From Paenibacillus phytorum (GTDB lineage Bacteria; Bacillota; Bacilli; Paenibacillales; NBRC-103111), in contig NZ_WHOA01000104.1 in assembly GCF_013141715.1 (NCBI RefSeq), forward strand, positions 35,449 through 99,448: a stretch of DNA of 64,000 bases. The letters are read 5' to 3'. The notes below the pieces were generated by a model, which was not told where the DNA came from, ran no database searches, and worked only from the letters and a program-made list of their open reading frames with translations. Positions 16,743 through 25,222 of this stretch are shown in pieces. Both the position numbers and the translations under genes were made by a program. How positions within the stretch are numbered: position 1 is the stretch's first letter; the number at the start of each line of letters is the position of its first letter.

Positions 16743-17219
16743 TCATTTATGATAAGGCTCCCCTCGATTTATCCGCATCGCGCGATAAATCTGCTCCACC
16801 AGCACCAGCCGCATCAGCTGGTGCGGCAGCGTCATGCGGCCAAAAGACAGCCGCATATCCGCACGGCGCAGCAGCTCGCTCGAGAGCCCCAGCGAGCCGC
16901 CGATCACGAAGGCCACCTGGCTCCGCCCGTAGGTGGCCAACTTATCGAGCGAGCCTGCCAGCTGCTCGCTCGTCCACATCTCGCCGTCGATGGCCAGCGC
17001 TACGACGTACACGTCCGCACCGAGCTTGGCTAAGAGCCGCTCGCCCTCCTTCACACGCACCTGCTGTTCCTCAGCAGGGCTCATGTTCTCGGGTGCCTTC
17101 TCATCCGGCACCTCTATCATCTGCACCTTGGCATACGGCCCAAGCCGCTTCACATACTCCGCGATCCCATCCACGAGATAGCGCTCCTTCAATTTCCCTA
17201 CGGTTAATATCTGTATATG
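16743..17219 (-). CDS. rlmH: 23S rRNA pseudouridine-1915 N3-methyltransferase
   Basis: 158 residues from the ATG at 17219, the family's normal length; GGGGAG stands 10 nt before it. RlmH is a SPOUT methyltransferase that methylates pseudouridine 1915 in helix 69 of 23S rRNA. Visible SPOUT features are the SAM-binding knot [18 protein letters not shown] and the C-terminal [20 protein letters not shown] ending INRGEPYHK. Its place after walJ-htrA matches B. subtilis. Its GC content is strikingly high (one 60-base segment, 16861-16920, is about 73% GC) compared with AT-rich flanks. Confidence 0.96.
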   Translation of the reverse strand, partial: HIQILTVGKLKERYLVDGIAEYVKRLGPYAKVQMIEVPDEKAPENMSPAEEQQVRVKEGERLLAKLGADVYVVALAIDGEMWTSEQLAGSLDKLATYGRSQVAFVIGGSLGLSSELLRRADMRLSFGRMTLPHQLMRLVLVEQIYRAMRINRGEPYHK

Positions 17220-17249
17220 CATAACCGACAATCTCCCCTCATTTGCTCC

Positions 17250-17430
17250 ATTGGATAAATTCAATCAAATCGAGCTCTATCACCTTTTTTGCCCGCTTTC
17301 ATTGGAGCTAATCCAACAAAATGCTACAAAATCAGCTCTTTTGAGCCATTTCCACATATTCCACTGTATTAATCCAATGGAACTAATCCCAACCGCCGAT
17401 GTCATAAGACATCATTGGATATCATCCAAT
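17250..17430. repeat. four small ATTGGA..TCCAAT palindromic units
   Basis: Units at 17250-17265 (ATTGGATAAATTCAAT), 17301-17315 (ATTGGAGCTAATCCA), about 17374-17390 (CCAATGGAACTAATCCC) and 17414-17430 (ATTGGAT-ATC-ATCCAAT, a perfect inverted repeat). They lie 40-70 bp apart in the 276-bp gap between rlmH and the next gene. Three are followed by CAAAT or CAAAAT. Confidence 0.5.
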
Positions 17431-17475
17431 CAAATTCATCCAGTTAAGGTATTTCTACTTTCCTTCCAACCCAAA

Positions 17476-17500
17476 CAAAAAAGGAAGGCCTCCGCCTCCC
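17476..17500 (-). terminator. terminator of the CxxH/CxxC protein gene
   Basis: On the minus strand GGGAGGC-GGAG-GCCTTCC is followed by TTTTTT immediately after the stop codon. Confidence 0.7.
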
Positions 17501-17668
17501 TCATACAACTAGAAATCGCGCTAACTCCTTGCAATGCTCGCAGTGCGTCGGTGGCTCCCAGCTAGCGAAGTGGGTCTTCTGCAGATCCACAATGTCCGGA
17601 GCTTCCTCATACTCATCAACAAACTCATCAATCGCGATTTCTACATGATCTTTACAAACTACATGCAT
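17501..17668 (-). CDS. CxxH/CxxC protein, BA_5709/YyzF family
   Basis: 55 residues from the ATG at 17668 (GAGAGG about 8 nt upstream). Key metal-ligand-like motifs are CKDHVE near residue 5 and CEHCKE near residue 45, with the conserved middle FVDEYEEAPDI. The family is a small putative metal-binding protein found next to htrA/yyxA in many Bacillales, as here. Its role is unknown. The gene is downstream of htrA and is separated from it by a 7-nt tandem repeat. Confidence 0.85.
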   Translation of the reverse strand: MHVVCKDHVEIAIDEFVDEYEEAPDIVDLQKTHFASWEPPTHCEHCKELARFLVV

Positions 17669-17720
17669 GCAAGTACCTCTCATCCGCAATGTTTCTATCC
17701 ACGCATATCTCTACTCACTT

Positions 17721-17776
17721 ATCATTCATCATTCATCATTCATCATTTATCATTCATCATTCATCATTCATTACTC
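17721..17776. repeat. tandem ATCATTC 7-nt repeat
   Basis: Seven consecutive copies of ATCATTC (one with a T for the final C) at 17721-17769, plus a degenerate eighth copy. It lies in the spacer between the htrA stop and the start of the CxxH/CxxC gene. Confidence 0.9.
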
Positions 17777-17784
17777 ATCTCTTA

Positions 17785-19008
17785 TCACTTATCCATCGCT
17801 TCAACCAAAGTAACCACCGCATTCTGCTTCTTACCGCCGCGGTAATACACCACGTTGACCTTATCGCCAATCTTCTTCTCGTTGTACAAATATTTCCGCA
17901 GGGAGATCGTACTGTCAATCTTGCGGTCATCCAATTGGACAATGACATCCTGCGCTTTGAGTCCCGCTTCTTTAGCAGGTCCCGACACATCGAAGACGAT
18001 AACTCCAGTCTTCACCTCTGCAGGGAGCTTTAATACATCCGTCCCTTTAAAAGCTTGCAGTTCCTGCGTCGAAACACCCATCAATGGTCTTTTCACCTTG
18101 TGATCCTTGATCAAGCTCTCAATAATCGGCTTCACACTATTGATAGGAATGGCAAAACCTAACCCTTCCACACCCGTATCCGATATCTTCATGGAATTGA
18201 TTCCGACAACCTTGCCCTCGATATTCACCAGAGGTCCGCCGCTGTTCCCTTGGTTGATAGCCGCATCCGTTTGGATAACATCCATCTCCCAGTCGTAATC
18301 CGTTCCTTCACGTGACAGCGAAACCGGTATTGTTCGTTTTGGTGAAGAAATAATACCTTGAGTAACGGTTGGCGAGAATCCAAGTCCAAGTGGGTTGCCT
18401 ACCGCTATCGCCATCTCTCCTGCTCGCAGCGTTTCGGAGTCACCGAATTCAGCAAGCACTTTGATGTCTTTTCCATCTGCTTCTAGCACTGCTAGATCTG
18501 TAATCCGATCGCGGCCGATTAGAGTTGCTTTACGATGCTCACCTTGGAAATTAACGATTTCGAACTGGTTCCCGTTCTCAACAACGTGACTATTCGTCAC
18601 AATTCGAACTTTATCACCATTCCGTGCGAAAATAACACCCGAGCCGATCCCGAGTCCGGTCTCTTGCCCTTTATCATCCTTCTTCGAGGAAATAACGCTG
18701 ACCACGGCAGGCTTTATTTTCTCCGTTGCCGCCACGACTGAATCGTTGCTGTTCATCGGATGCGCCTCGGCTTTTGCCGCAGAAGCTGGTATAGCTAGCG
18801 CAGCCTTAGATGAGTCACTTTTCCCGAAGCCGCCAAATACCCCGACCAGCAAAAGCATGGCTAGCGCTCCGCCTACTCCAGCAATGAGGGCCACATTCCG
18901 TCTGCGACCCGCGAAGCTTGTGAATGCCCCTGTCCCTTTGGGACGCCAAGAATCCTGGCGCTGCCTGGACCTTTTGGTGGAATAAAAATCATCATCAAAC
19001 AAACTCAT
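17785..19008 (-). CDS. htrA: membrane-anchored HtrA/DegP-type serine protease
   Basis: 407 residues. A cytoplasmic basic N-terminus and one membrane segment (about 39-60) are followed by the trypsin-like domain with catalytic triad His141 (TNSHVVEN), Asp171 (TDLAVLEAD) and Ser256 (GNSGGPL). A C-terminal PDZ domain spans about 310-400. It degrades or refolds damaged exported proteins at the outer face of the membrane. It follows walJ, matching B. subtilis yyxA (htrC). The ATG is preceded by GAGGAGGGACCC. Confidence 0.93.
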   Translation of the reverse strand: MSLFDDDFYSTKRSRQRQDSWRPKGTGAFTSFAGRRRNVALIAGVGGALAMLLLVGVFGGFGKSDSSKAALAIPASAAKAEAHPMNSNDSVVAATEKIKPAVVSVISSKKDDKGQETGLGIGSGVIFARNGDKVRIVTNSHVVENGNQFEIVNFQGEHRKATLIGRDRITDLAVLEADGKDIKVLAEFGDSETLRAGEMAIAVGNPLGLGFSPTVTQGIISSPKRTIPVSLSREGTDYDWEMDVIQTDAAINQGNSGGPLVNIEGKVVGINSMKISDTGVEGLGFAIPINSVKPIIESLIKDHKVKRPLMGVSTQELQAFKGTDVLKLPAEVKTGVIVFDVSGPAKEAGLKAQDVIVQLDDRKIDSTISLRKYLYNEKKIGDKVNVVYYRGGKKQNAVVTLVEAMDK

Positions 19009-19264
19009 ATCGGGTCCCTCCTCGCTGATGGGGGTTAAACTATACCGCTCTCGCCTTGAATTTTTTTATCTTGGATTGTTTTTCGATCTAATCTTGGATT
19101 CTTTTATTGTAATCTTTGAATTGTTTTTCGATCTCGCCTTATTTTTCAAAAAACAGGAATGTTTCGTTCACTTCTTGCCTACAATAATAGTAAACCAAAT
19201 CTCTTAACGAAATACTAGAGTTAACTGAAATTTTAAATCAGACAAATAAAGGAGAATGCTCAGA
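19009..19264. other. divergent spacer between htrA and a small plus-strand gene
   Basis: An AT-rich spacer with repeated phrases such as TTTTTCGATCT (two close copies near 19079 and 19124, on the plus strand). I see no definite promoter; it must serve both directions. Confidence 0.4.
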
Positions 19265-19474
19265 ATGAACCGTATTCCTTCCCATTTTGATGAAATTAAC
19301 ATGATTGGTAAGCTCGCTGACCTCAAAGATAGCCACTACCACCAGTCCCTCGTCCTCTCATCTCTCATTCAAGTTCTGATCGATAAGGGTCTCATCACCG
19401 CGCAGGAAATCCAGCTCAAATCCAAAGAGCTCGACGCTGCGCTTACTCCGAATCCAATACATCCCATTTCGTAG
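19265..19474 (+). CDS. small hypothetical protein
   Basis: 69 residues from an ATG with a strong SD (AAAGGAG, 10 nt upstream). It is helical and soluble: MNRIPSHFDEINMIGKLADL, then YHQSLVLSSLIQVLIDKGLI and TAQEIQLKSKELDA. I do not recognise a named family; the 'LIDKGLITAQEI' phrase recalls small subunit-like helical proteins. It is transcribed against the wal operon and its 3' end overlaps the walJ 3' end by 32 bp, so the two mRNAs are antisense there. Confidence 0.7.
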   Translation: MNRIPSHFDEINMIGKLADLKDSHYHQSLVLSSLIQVLIDKGLITAQEIQLKSKELDAALTPNPIHPIS

Positions 19475-20243
19475 AGCGGTCAAAATATGTATCCATCAGC
19501 CGCAGCTGTTTAGCTTCAGGGGCACGCTCTTGTACTATGTTATTCACCGTTAGCCTGGCCAAATCCATTAAATTATGGTCACGGCTCAAATGCGCCATAT
19601 AGACCGACTTCGTCTTGTGCGTCAACACGTCACAGAGCGCTTCCCCTGCAGCTTCATTGGATAAATGACCCTTGTCCCCAAGAATACGACGCTTAATACT
19701 CCATGGATAGTGCCCCACGCGGAGCATGTCCACATCGTGATTCGTCTCGAGTACCAAGCTATCTGAATCCGTAATCTTTTCTTTGACTTTCTCACTCATG
19801 TATCCCAAGTCCGTTACAACGCTTAACTTCTGTTCCCCTTCATAAAAGCAGTACCCCACAGGCTCCGCTGCATCATGCGATATTCCAAATGATTCAACAC
19901 GCAGCGTACCGAATTCCTCGATACCTCCGGTTTCCATCACCCTCTTGTTGCCTTCCGCGATCACACCGATTTGACGGTCCAGCTCTTCCCAAGTCTTCTC
20001 ATTCGCATAGATAGGCAAATCATATTTGCGAGCCAGTGCTCCCAACCCTTTAATATGATCTGAATGCTCGTGTGTGACCAGAATAGCATCAATACTGCTG
20101 GCCTCGAGCTCACGTTCCTTCATTAACAGCTCCATCTTCTTAGCGCTAAATCCCACATCAATCAGCAGCTTGATTTCACCATTGTCAACCACCGTTGCAT
20201 TACCCGTCGAACCACTCGACAGTACCGTAAACCTCATACCCAT
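19443..20243 (-). CDS. walJ: WalJ (YycJ) metallo-beta-lactamase-fold nuclease
   Basis: 266 residues from the ATG at 20243 (GAGGAG 8 nt upstream); a longer frame to 20273 lacks an SD. Metallo-beta-lactamase motifs: VTHEHSDHIKGL, the metal-ligand His in MAHLSRDHN and an Asp in VVTDLGYM. WalJ homologues are linked to the WalRK system and to DNA processing or cell division. It is the last gene of walRKHIJ and lies before htrA, as in B. subtilis. Confidence 0.93.
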   Translation of the reverse strand: MGMRFTVLSSGSTGNATVVDNGEIKLLIDVGFSAKKMELLMKERELEASSIDAILVTHEHSDHIKGLGALARKYDLPIYANEKTWEELDRQIGVIAEGNKRVMETGGIEEFGTLRVESFGISHDAAEPVGYCFYEGEQKLSVVTDLGYMSEKVKEKITDSDSLVLETNHDVDMLRVGHYPWSIKRRILGDKGHLSNEAAGEALCDVLTHKTKSVYMAHLSRDHNLMDLARLTVNNIVQERAPEAKQLRLMDTYFDRSTKWDVLDSE

Positions 20244-20308
20244 CTTCCCTACTCCTCTATGCCTACATGTCATCCATCTAGCCGTCCATTGTTGACTATC
20301 CCACTTGC

Positions 20309-21136
20309 CTATTTCTTATCGGTGCTCTTATCCCCGTTTTTATCAGGATTGTCAGTTGTTTTTACACCATCCACTTGCGTACCAAATGGAGCCAATTCAG
20401 ACTCTTTCTGCGGAGACTCAACCGCTCCATTGAAAGCTTGCACATAATAAATATCTCCGTTATCGATCCTAATCCGCCAATGCGGAAACATCGGTTGTGT
20501 TTCTGAATTATACGGCTGTCCGTGATACCCCAGTCTGACTTCCGTAATAATGGCACCATCACTCAAATAATTGTCCACTAAGCTGCGAACAGCTAACTGA
20601 GCGGGGATCAACTTCTGCTCCGTTTGCTCTACTCCTGATTCTACTTCAACATAAACCTGACGGTAACTGGTAATTTCTCCATTGTTCTCACTCAGTTCCA
20701 CTCTTACATCGAAGAGAGGATTCTTGCCATATATCTGAGTGAACACATAAACGCCTTTTCGACTAATCGCTGAATCTAATTGGTATAAGCCAAAATTCGG
20801 TATCTCCGACTGAGCTTGAACTTCTTTGCTTGCCCCTTTACCAAGCAGATTGCTCATATTAATGGGCGTTTTCAGCGTCTTAAGTTCACTGGGCTTCATA
20901 TTATCGTCATACTTCACCGTTATAACTTTCATCTTCGGTTGATCCGTCGGCAACTCATCCATTAGCCGTATATTTTTGTTTCGGAGCGCGTTATTCAGCT
21001 CTTCTACGGTACCTGATGTATCCAAAGCAATTTCCGTTTGATTGGAACGATTGGTGGACCAAAGTTGGAAACCAAGAATCATATTCAACATCAAAAAGGA
21101 ACAAATCAAAATCGTTTTAGCCCGACTCCAATTCAT
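20309..21136 (-). CDS. walI: WalI (YycI), regulator of WalK
   Basis: 275 residues. A single N-terminal membrane segment (about 7-24) leads to an extracellular YycI-type domain, e.g. LNNALRNKNIRLMDELP and LDSAISRKGVYVFTQIYG. WalI and WalH bind the kinase WalK in the membrane and restrain it. The C-terminus ends in a lysine/aspartate-rich tail. It lies 34 bp after walH and 65 bp before walJ in the conserved operon. Confidence 0.93.
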   Translation of the reverse strand: MNWSRAKTILICSFLMLNMILGFQLWSTNRSNQTEIALDTSGTVEELNNALRNKNIRLMDELPTDQPKMKVITVKYDDNMKPSELKTLKTPINMSNLLGKGASKEVQAQSEIPNFGLYQLDSAISRKGVYVFTQIYGKNPLFDVRVELSENNGEITSYRQVYVEVESGVEQTEQKLIPAQLAVRSLVDNYLSDGAIITEVRLGYHGQPYNSETQPMFPHWRIRIDNGDIYYVQAFNGAVESPQKESELAPFGTQVDGVKTTDNPDKNGDKSTDKK

Positions 21137-21170
21137 GATCTCACCAACCTTTCCTCAGAAATAAAACTGC

Positions 21171-22460
21171 TTACTCCACAAAATCGTACGTGCCATCACG
21201 CAGCTCAATAGCCCATGTTGCCGTCAATACAAGCGTCTTATCCGTTATTACCGGACGATACGCTGGGAAAATAGAAACAATACTAGAACGCTTCTGATAA
21301 GATTGCAGCCTTTCTTCCAAAGTGTCACCAGACATGATTTCAAAATCACGCCGCTGTACCGTCTTCAGATCGGGAATAATCATCGACCTCTCGAATCCAG
21401 AAATAATTCCCTTCTGAACTTGCATTTTCATGGAACCATAGCCCTCAGCCTGCGGCGTAATAATTGGCAAAGATTCATAGTACTGTCGGAACGTGAACGA
21501 ATGATTATCGATTAACTGCTTCTGTGGCGTGCGAGAAACTATATATTTCCCATCCCACCCAATATGCTGATTAATAAATTTGATACCCGCCTGCAAGTCA
21601 TCTAATACATCTGTTTTACTTTCTACGGGTGCAACAGGATCCGAATACGTGACCCACCGCATATCTCGATTTAGCTGAAAACCGCGCTTGCTGTCCGTGT
21701 AAATTTCAGAACCGTCGCGCTCTTTGAGATATCGTGTAATACCCGGATCAACGAACAGGCTTTGTTTCAATTGATCTGCCGTCAACAAGCTATAGCTAAA
21801 TATATAGTTCGGCAGTCGCAGCGGCTTTAATGGGAGATAGTAATCCCCGCTGTTTGTCGTTTTGTATAGATTCGTCAGGTCACCAAATGCCGCGAAATTT
21901 TCCACATCTTTACTTGTAAAATCGGCTGAGATGACTTCGTACCCAACGCCAGGGGAATCCGTAAAGAAGAACGCACGCACATCCTCGTTATTACCCTTAG
22001 AGTAAATCCAAATCCGTGTGATTTTATCATTATCAATCGGCAATTCGCCTTCAATTCGAAGCAGCTGCTGAAGAATCGTAAAAGGGATACCGTCGCGGAA
22101 CCGAATCTCAACTCCTTGCTGTTTCGTTCGAACTTCTTCCCAGTTCACATTGACCAAATACATGGACGTTTTGCGAAAGCCTTTAAAGCTTCGCTGCTTA
22201 ATATTATCGAGCAGTCGTGTGTAGTAGTAATTGTTAGGATACAGAACAGAGTGCTGCTGATTACCTAAGTGAACAATGATTTGATCAGGGAACAGCATGT
22301 CATGCAGCTCCAATTGCTTCCCTAATGTCTCCGTCTGAACATAATTACTTTGTTGAATAGGCTCAATCTTCGGCGGGGTGTAAGAAGCAAGATAGAAGCT
22401 TTGGTACAAGCTCGTCCCAATCAGGACAACAAGAAGGATGGATTTCAGACTCTCGATCAT
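21171..22460 (-). CDS. walH: WalH (YycH), regulator of WalK
   Basis: 429 residues. One N-terminal membrane segment (about 4-23) is followed by the extracellular YycH domain, with ERDGSEIYTDSKRGFQLNRD in the middle. It acts with WalI to tune WalK kinase activity at the membrane. The start overlaps the walK stop by 4 bp, so translation is probably coupled. Confidence 0.93.
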   Translation of the reverse strand: MIESLKSILLVVLIGTSLYQSFYLASYTPPKIEPIQQSNYVQTETLGKQLELHDMLFPDQIIVHLGNQQHSVLYPNNYYYTRLLDNIKQRSFKGFRKTSMYLVNVNWEEVRTKQQGVEIRFRDGIPFTILQQLLRIEGELPIDNDKITRIWIYSKGNNEDVRAFFFTDSPGVGYEVISADFTSKDVENFAAFGDLTNLYKTTNSGDYYLPLKPLRLPNYIFSYSLLTADQLKQSLFVDPGITRYLKERDGSEIYTDSKRGFQLNRDMRWVTYSDPVAPVESKTDVLDDLQAGIKFINQHIGWDGKYIVSRTPQKQLIDNHSFTFRQYYESLPIITPQAEGYGSMKMQVQKGIISGFERSMIIPDLKTVQRRDFEIMSGDTLEERLQSYQKRSSIVSIFPAYRPVITDKTLVLTATWAIELRDGTYDFVE

Positions 22461-24289
22461 AGCTCATCTTCCTCCTCTTGCTGAATCGGCAGTGTGAACA
22501 CAACACGAGTTCCTTGTCCCAGCTCCGATTCCAAAATGATAGAGCCGCCATGTGCTTTTACTATTTCCCGGGCAATTGAAAGACCTAACCCCGTACCGCC
22601 CATATTGCGTGAACGCGCTTTATCCACCCGATAGAATCGGTCAAAAATACGAGACAAATCTTTCTTCGGGATACCAATTCCGTTATCCTGAACCGAAATT
22701 TCCAGAACATCCTTCTCGATCTTCCTCGCTTCTAGCCGAATGGCCCCTTCATCACCCGTATACTTAATCGCATTCGACACGAGATTGTCGAGTACTTGAT
22801 CAATTTTATCTCGATCGAGCAGTAAGCTGGTCACGCCCTGCTCCACATGAATTAGGATCTGAATCTTCCGCTGCTGCAGCTGGAAAGAGAAGCGGTCGGC
22901 CACCTCCTCCAGCATTTCGCTCACAAGCGTCGAGGATTTACTCATCATCGATTGCTTGGAATCAAGCCTCGATAGATGCAAAAGATCCGTCACTAAGCGG
23001 ATCATCCTCTCCGTCTCACTGCGGGTAACGCTAATGAAGCGTGAAGCCAGCTGCGGCTCCTCGATCGCGCCATCATCGAGCGCTTCCAGATAGCTCTTGA
23101 TCGTCGTCAGCGGCGTACGCAGCTCATGCGACACGTTCGCTACGAACTCACGCCTTGCCTGTTCTAGCTTCTCTTGATCCGTTACGTCTTGCAGCACCGC
23201 AATAATCCCGTTCTGCCCCTCACCTCGACGATGAATCGGCGTGAACGTGATACGTACGGATAACTGCTCATCGTCATCGGGAAGATTAATATCCAGCAGC
23301 GTCGTACTAACATGACCCTGGAGGAAACCGCGAATCGTATCCATCGGAATACCGAGTACCTCAGATATGTCCAGACCAAGCGTCGTTTCCTCTTCCGTTT
23401 GTAGAATCTGTTTCGCCCTGCGGTTAAGCACGATGACATGGCCTCTATCGTCCGTCGCAATGATTCCGTCATTCATATTCGTTAAGATCGAAGCGAGCTT
23501 CTCCTTCTCTTCTTCATTCAGCGAGAGCGCTTCTTTGAGCCTATTCATCATAAAATTAAATGTATGACCGAGCTGCCCAATCTCATCGGTCCCTTGAATA
23601 ATAACCTGTTGATCAAAGTTGCCTTCTGCGACAGCTGTCGCCTGCTTCGTAATCTCTTTGATCGGATTCGTTATCGTACTGGTAAGTAGCACACCAAGAA
23701 TAGCGGTTAGCCCCAGAGCGATCAAGGTTCCCGAGATGAGAATGCGGTTAATCGATCGGATCGTTTTATAAACATCTTCCATGGAAGCGATAATGTATAC
23801 CGCACCCAAGACACGAGCACCGCTACCTACCGGCTTGGCGATAATGACCTTCCGATAACCATCCCCATCTGTGAAGATCCGTTGGTTATCCTTAATCCCT
23901 TGCAACGCTCTGATAACTTCGGGCTGCGTGTTTTTTTGTTTCAAATGATTAGGAACTGATGTGCTGATGACATTCCCATTCACATCTATAATTTGAATTT
24001 CCGCATTATTAATAGAAAATAAATTGCTGACGAATTCGTTCAAATCCGCATACGTCTTCTTGCCTTCGGCAGCGTTCTTGCTATCCTGATCCCCGGTGAG
24101 GTATGGACCCACAAAGCCGGCCAGCAGCGTCACCTGACTGTTGCGTGAAGCCAAAAAGTCATTCTTAAAATACGTCTCAACTGTCTTATAGAAATACACG
24201 CCAATGAGCTGCATCGCGATCAGAATGAGTAAGACATAAATAATAATCAGCTTCGCTTGAATCGATTGAAAGAAGCGGATGCCCTTCAT
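22457..24289 (-). CDS. walK: WalK essential sensor histidine kinase
   Basis: 610 residues. Two membrane segments (about 13-31 and 184-204) flank an extracellular Cache/PAS domain. A HAMP domain (about 205-258), cytoplasmic PAS (about 262-370), HisKA with His in ANVSHELRTPLTTI and HATPase with DNGIGIPKKD and GGTGLGLSIAREIV follow. It controls cell-wall hydrolase expression together with WalR. Located 2 bp after walR. Confidence 0.96.
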   Translation of the reverse strand: MKGIRFFQSIQAKLIIIYVLLILIAMQLIGVYFYKTVETYFKNDFLASRNSQVTLLAGFVGPYLTGDQDSKNAAEGKKTYADLNEFVSNLFSINNAEIQIIDVNGNVISTSVPNHLKQKNTQPEVIRALQGIKDNQRIFTDGDGYRKVIIAKPVGSGARVLGAVYIIASMEDVYKTIRSINRILISGTLIALGLTAILGVLLTSTITNPIKEITKQATAVAEGNFDQQVIIQGTDEIGQLGHTFNFMMNRLKEALSLNEEEKEKLASILTNMNDGIIATDDRGHVIVLNRRAKQILQTEEETTLGLDISEVLGIPMDTIRGFLQGHVSTTLLDINLPDDDEQLSVRITFTPIHRRGEGQNGIIAVLQDVTDQEKLEQARREFVANVSHELRTPLTTIKSYLEALDDGAIEEPQLASRFISVTRSETERMIRLVTDLLHLSRLDSKQSMMSKSSTLVSEMLEEVADRFSFQLQQRKIQILIHVEQGVTSLLLDRDKIDQVLDNLVSNAIKYTGDEGAIRLEARKIEKDVLEISVQDNGIGIPKKDLSRIFDRFYRVDKARSRNMGGTGLGLSIAREIVKAHGGSIILESELGQGTRVVFTLPIQQEEEDEL

Positions 24290-24291
24290 GC

Positions 24292-25020
24292 TCAGAAGCC
24301 TCCGGCCTTAGGACTGCGCATTAAGTAGCCAAGGCCCCTGCGCGTCATAATATACTCCGGACGGCTCGGGTCCGTCTCCAGCTTCTCGCGTAAGCGCCGA
24401 ATCGTTACATCGACTGTTCGTACGTCGCCGAAATATTCAAAGCCCCACACAGCCTGCAGCAGGTGCTCGCGTGTCATCACTTTGCCTGAATTTTTGGCCA
24501 AATACTGAATAAGCTCGAACTCCCGATGCGTCAAATCGAGCGGTGTGCCATCTTTATACACCATGTACATGTCGTTATCGATAAACAGGGCATGAATACG
24601 CATCCCATTCCGCTGCGTGTCAGACTCGCTTGGAGCCGACTGCGCTTTCGTCTGTCTGCGCAGGTGCGCCTTCACCCTTGCAAGCAGCTCCCTAGTGCCG
24701 AAAGGCTTGGTCACATAGTCGTCTGCGCCCATCTCTAGGCCAAGCACTTTATCCAGTTCTGTATCTTTCGCTGTGAGCATAATGATAGGAGTATTCAGCT
24801 TCGAGCGAACCTCTCGGCACACATCCATCCCATCCTTCACAGGCAGCATGAGATCCAGTAATATCAGATCGGGCTGCTCAGAGAAAGCAAGCTCTACCGC
24901 GCTTCCGCCGTCATACGCACAGATGACCTGGTAGCCCTCTTTTTCCAAATTAAATTTCAAAATATCTGCAATCGGTTGTTCGTCATCCACCACGAGAATT
25001 TTACCAAACAAACCTACCAC
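24292..25020 (-). CDS. walR: WalR essential OmpR-family response regulator
   Basis: 242 residues. The receiver has Asp56 in LILLDLMLP and the usual Lys in YVTKPFG. The winged-helix DNA-binding domain (about 145-236) shows [20 protein letters not shown] and [15 protein letters not shown]. It activates autolysin and cell-wall metabolism genes under WalK control. The start is uncertain: the GTG at 25020 gives [14 protein letters not shown], but a TTG three codons later is possible and neither has a strong SD. Confidence 0.95.
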   Translation of the reverse strand: MVGLFGKILVVDDEQPIADILKFNLEKEGYQVICAYDGGSAVELAFSEQPDLILLDLMLPVKDGMDVCREVRSKLNTPIIMLTAKDTELDKVLGLEMGADDYVTKPFGTRELLARVKAHLRRQTKAQSAPSESDTQRNGMRIHALFIDNDMYMVYKDGTPLDLTHREFELIQYLAKNSGKVMTREHLLQAVWGFEYFGDVRTVDVTIRRLREKLETDPSRPEYIMTRRGLGYLMRSPKAGGF

Positions 25021-25025
25021 CGCCT

Positions 25026-25166
25026 ACTCAAGGATAAATGACTACGTCCTACAAGGACGAGCATGTAAAGTCAGTCTATTTCCTGCATACTACCCTCTAT
25101 TTTATCATACATTCAAGTGAGAAACCCTCTACCCGATGCAAATCGAAACTTATTCTTTCTATTGTG
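25026..25166 (-). other. upstream region of the wal operon
   Basis: Contains a small hairpin CGTCC-TACAA-GGACG (about 25046-25060) in the walR leader and an AT-rich TATGATAAAATAG tract on the minus strand near 25105 that could hold the -10. I cannot fix a -35. Confidence 0.35.
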
Positions 25167-25214
25167 GAAAAAAGAGACAAGGCCCCCCGAATTGTCCGGT
25201 TTGACCTTGCCTCT
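25167..25214 (-). terminator. terminator of the M23 peptidase gene
   Basis: AGAGACAAGG (25174-25182) pairs with CCTTGCCTCT (25205-25214) with one bulge, followed on the minus strand by six T, 9 nt after the stop. Confidence 0.75.
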
Positions 25215-25222
25215 ATCTATAA

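Noticed and set aside
16706..17224. 172-codon plus ORF opposite rlmH
   Set aside because: An artefact of the high GC of rlmH; Arg/Pro/Ser-rich nonsense.
17721..17776. CRISPR-like array
   Set aside because: The 7-nt unit repeats without spacers; a simple tandem repeat.
17534..18033. Plus-strand ORFs through the ATCATTC tract
   Set aside because: They translate the tandem repeat (SFIIHHSS...) and htrA antisense; not genes.
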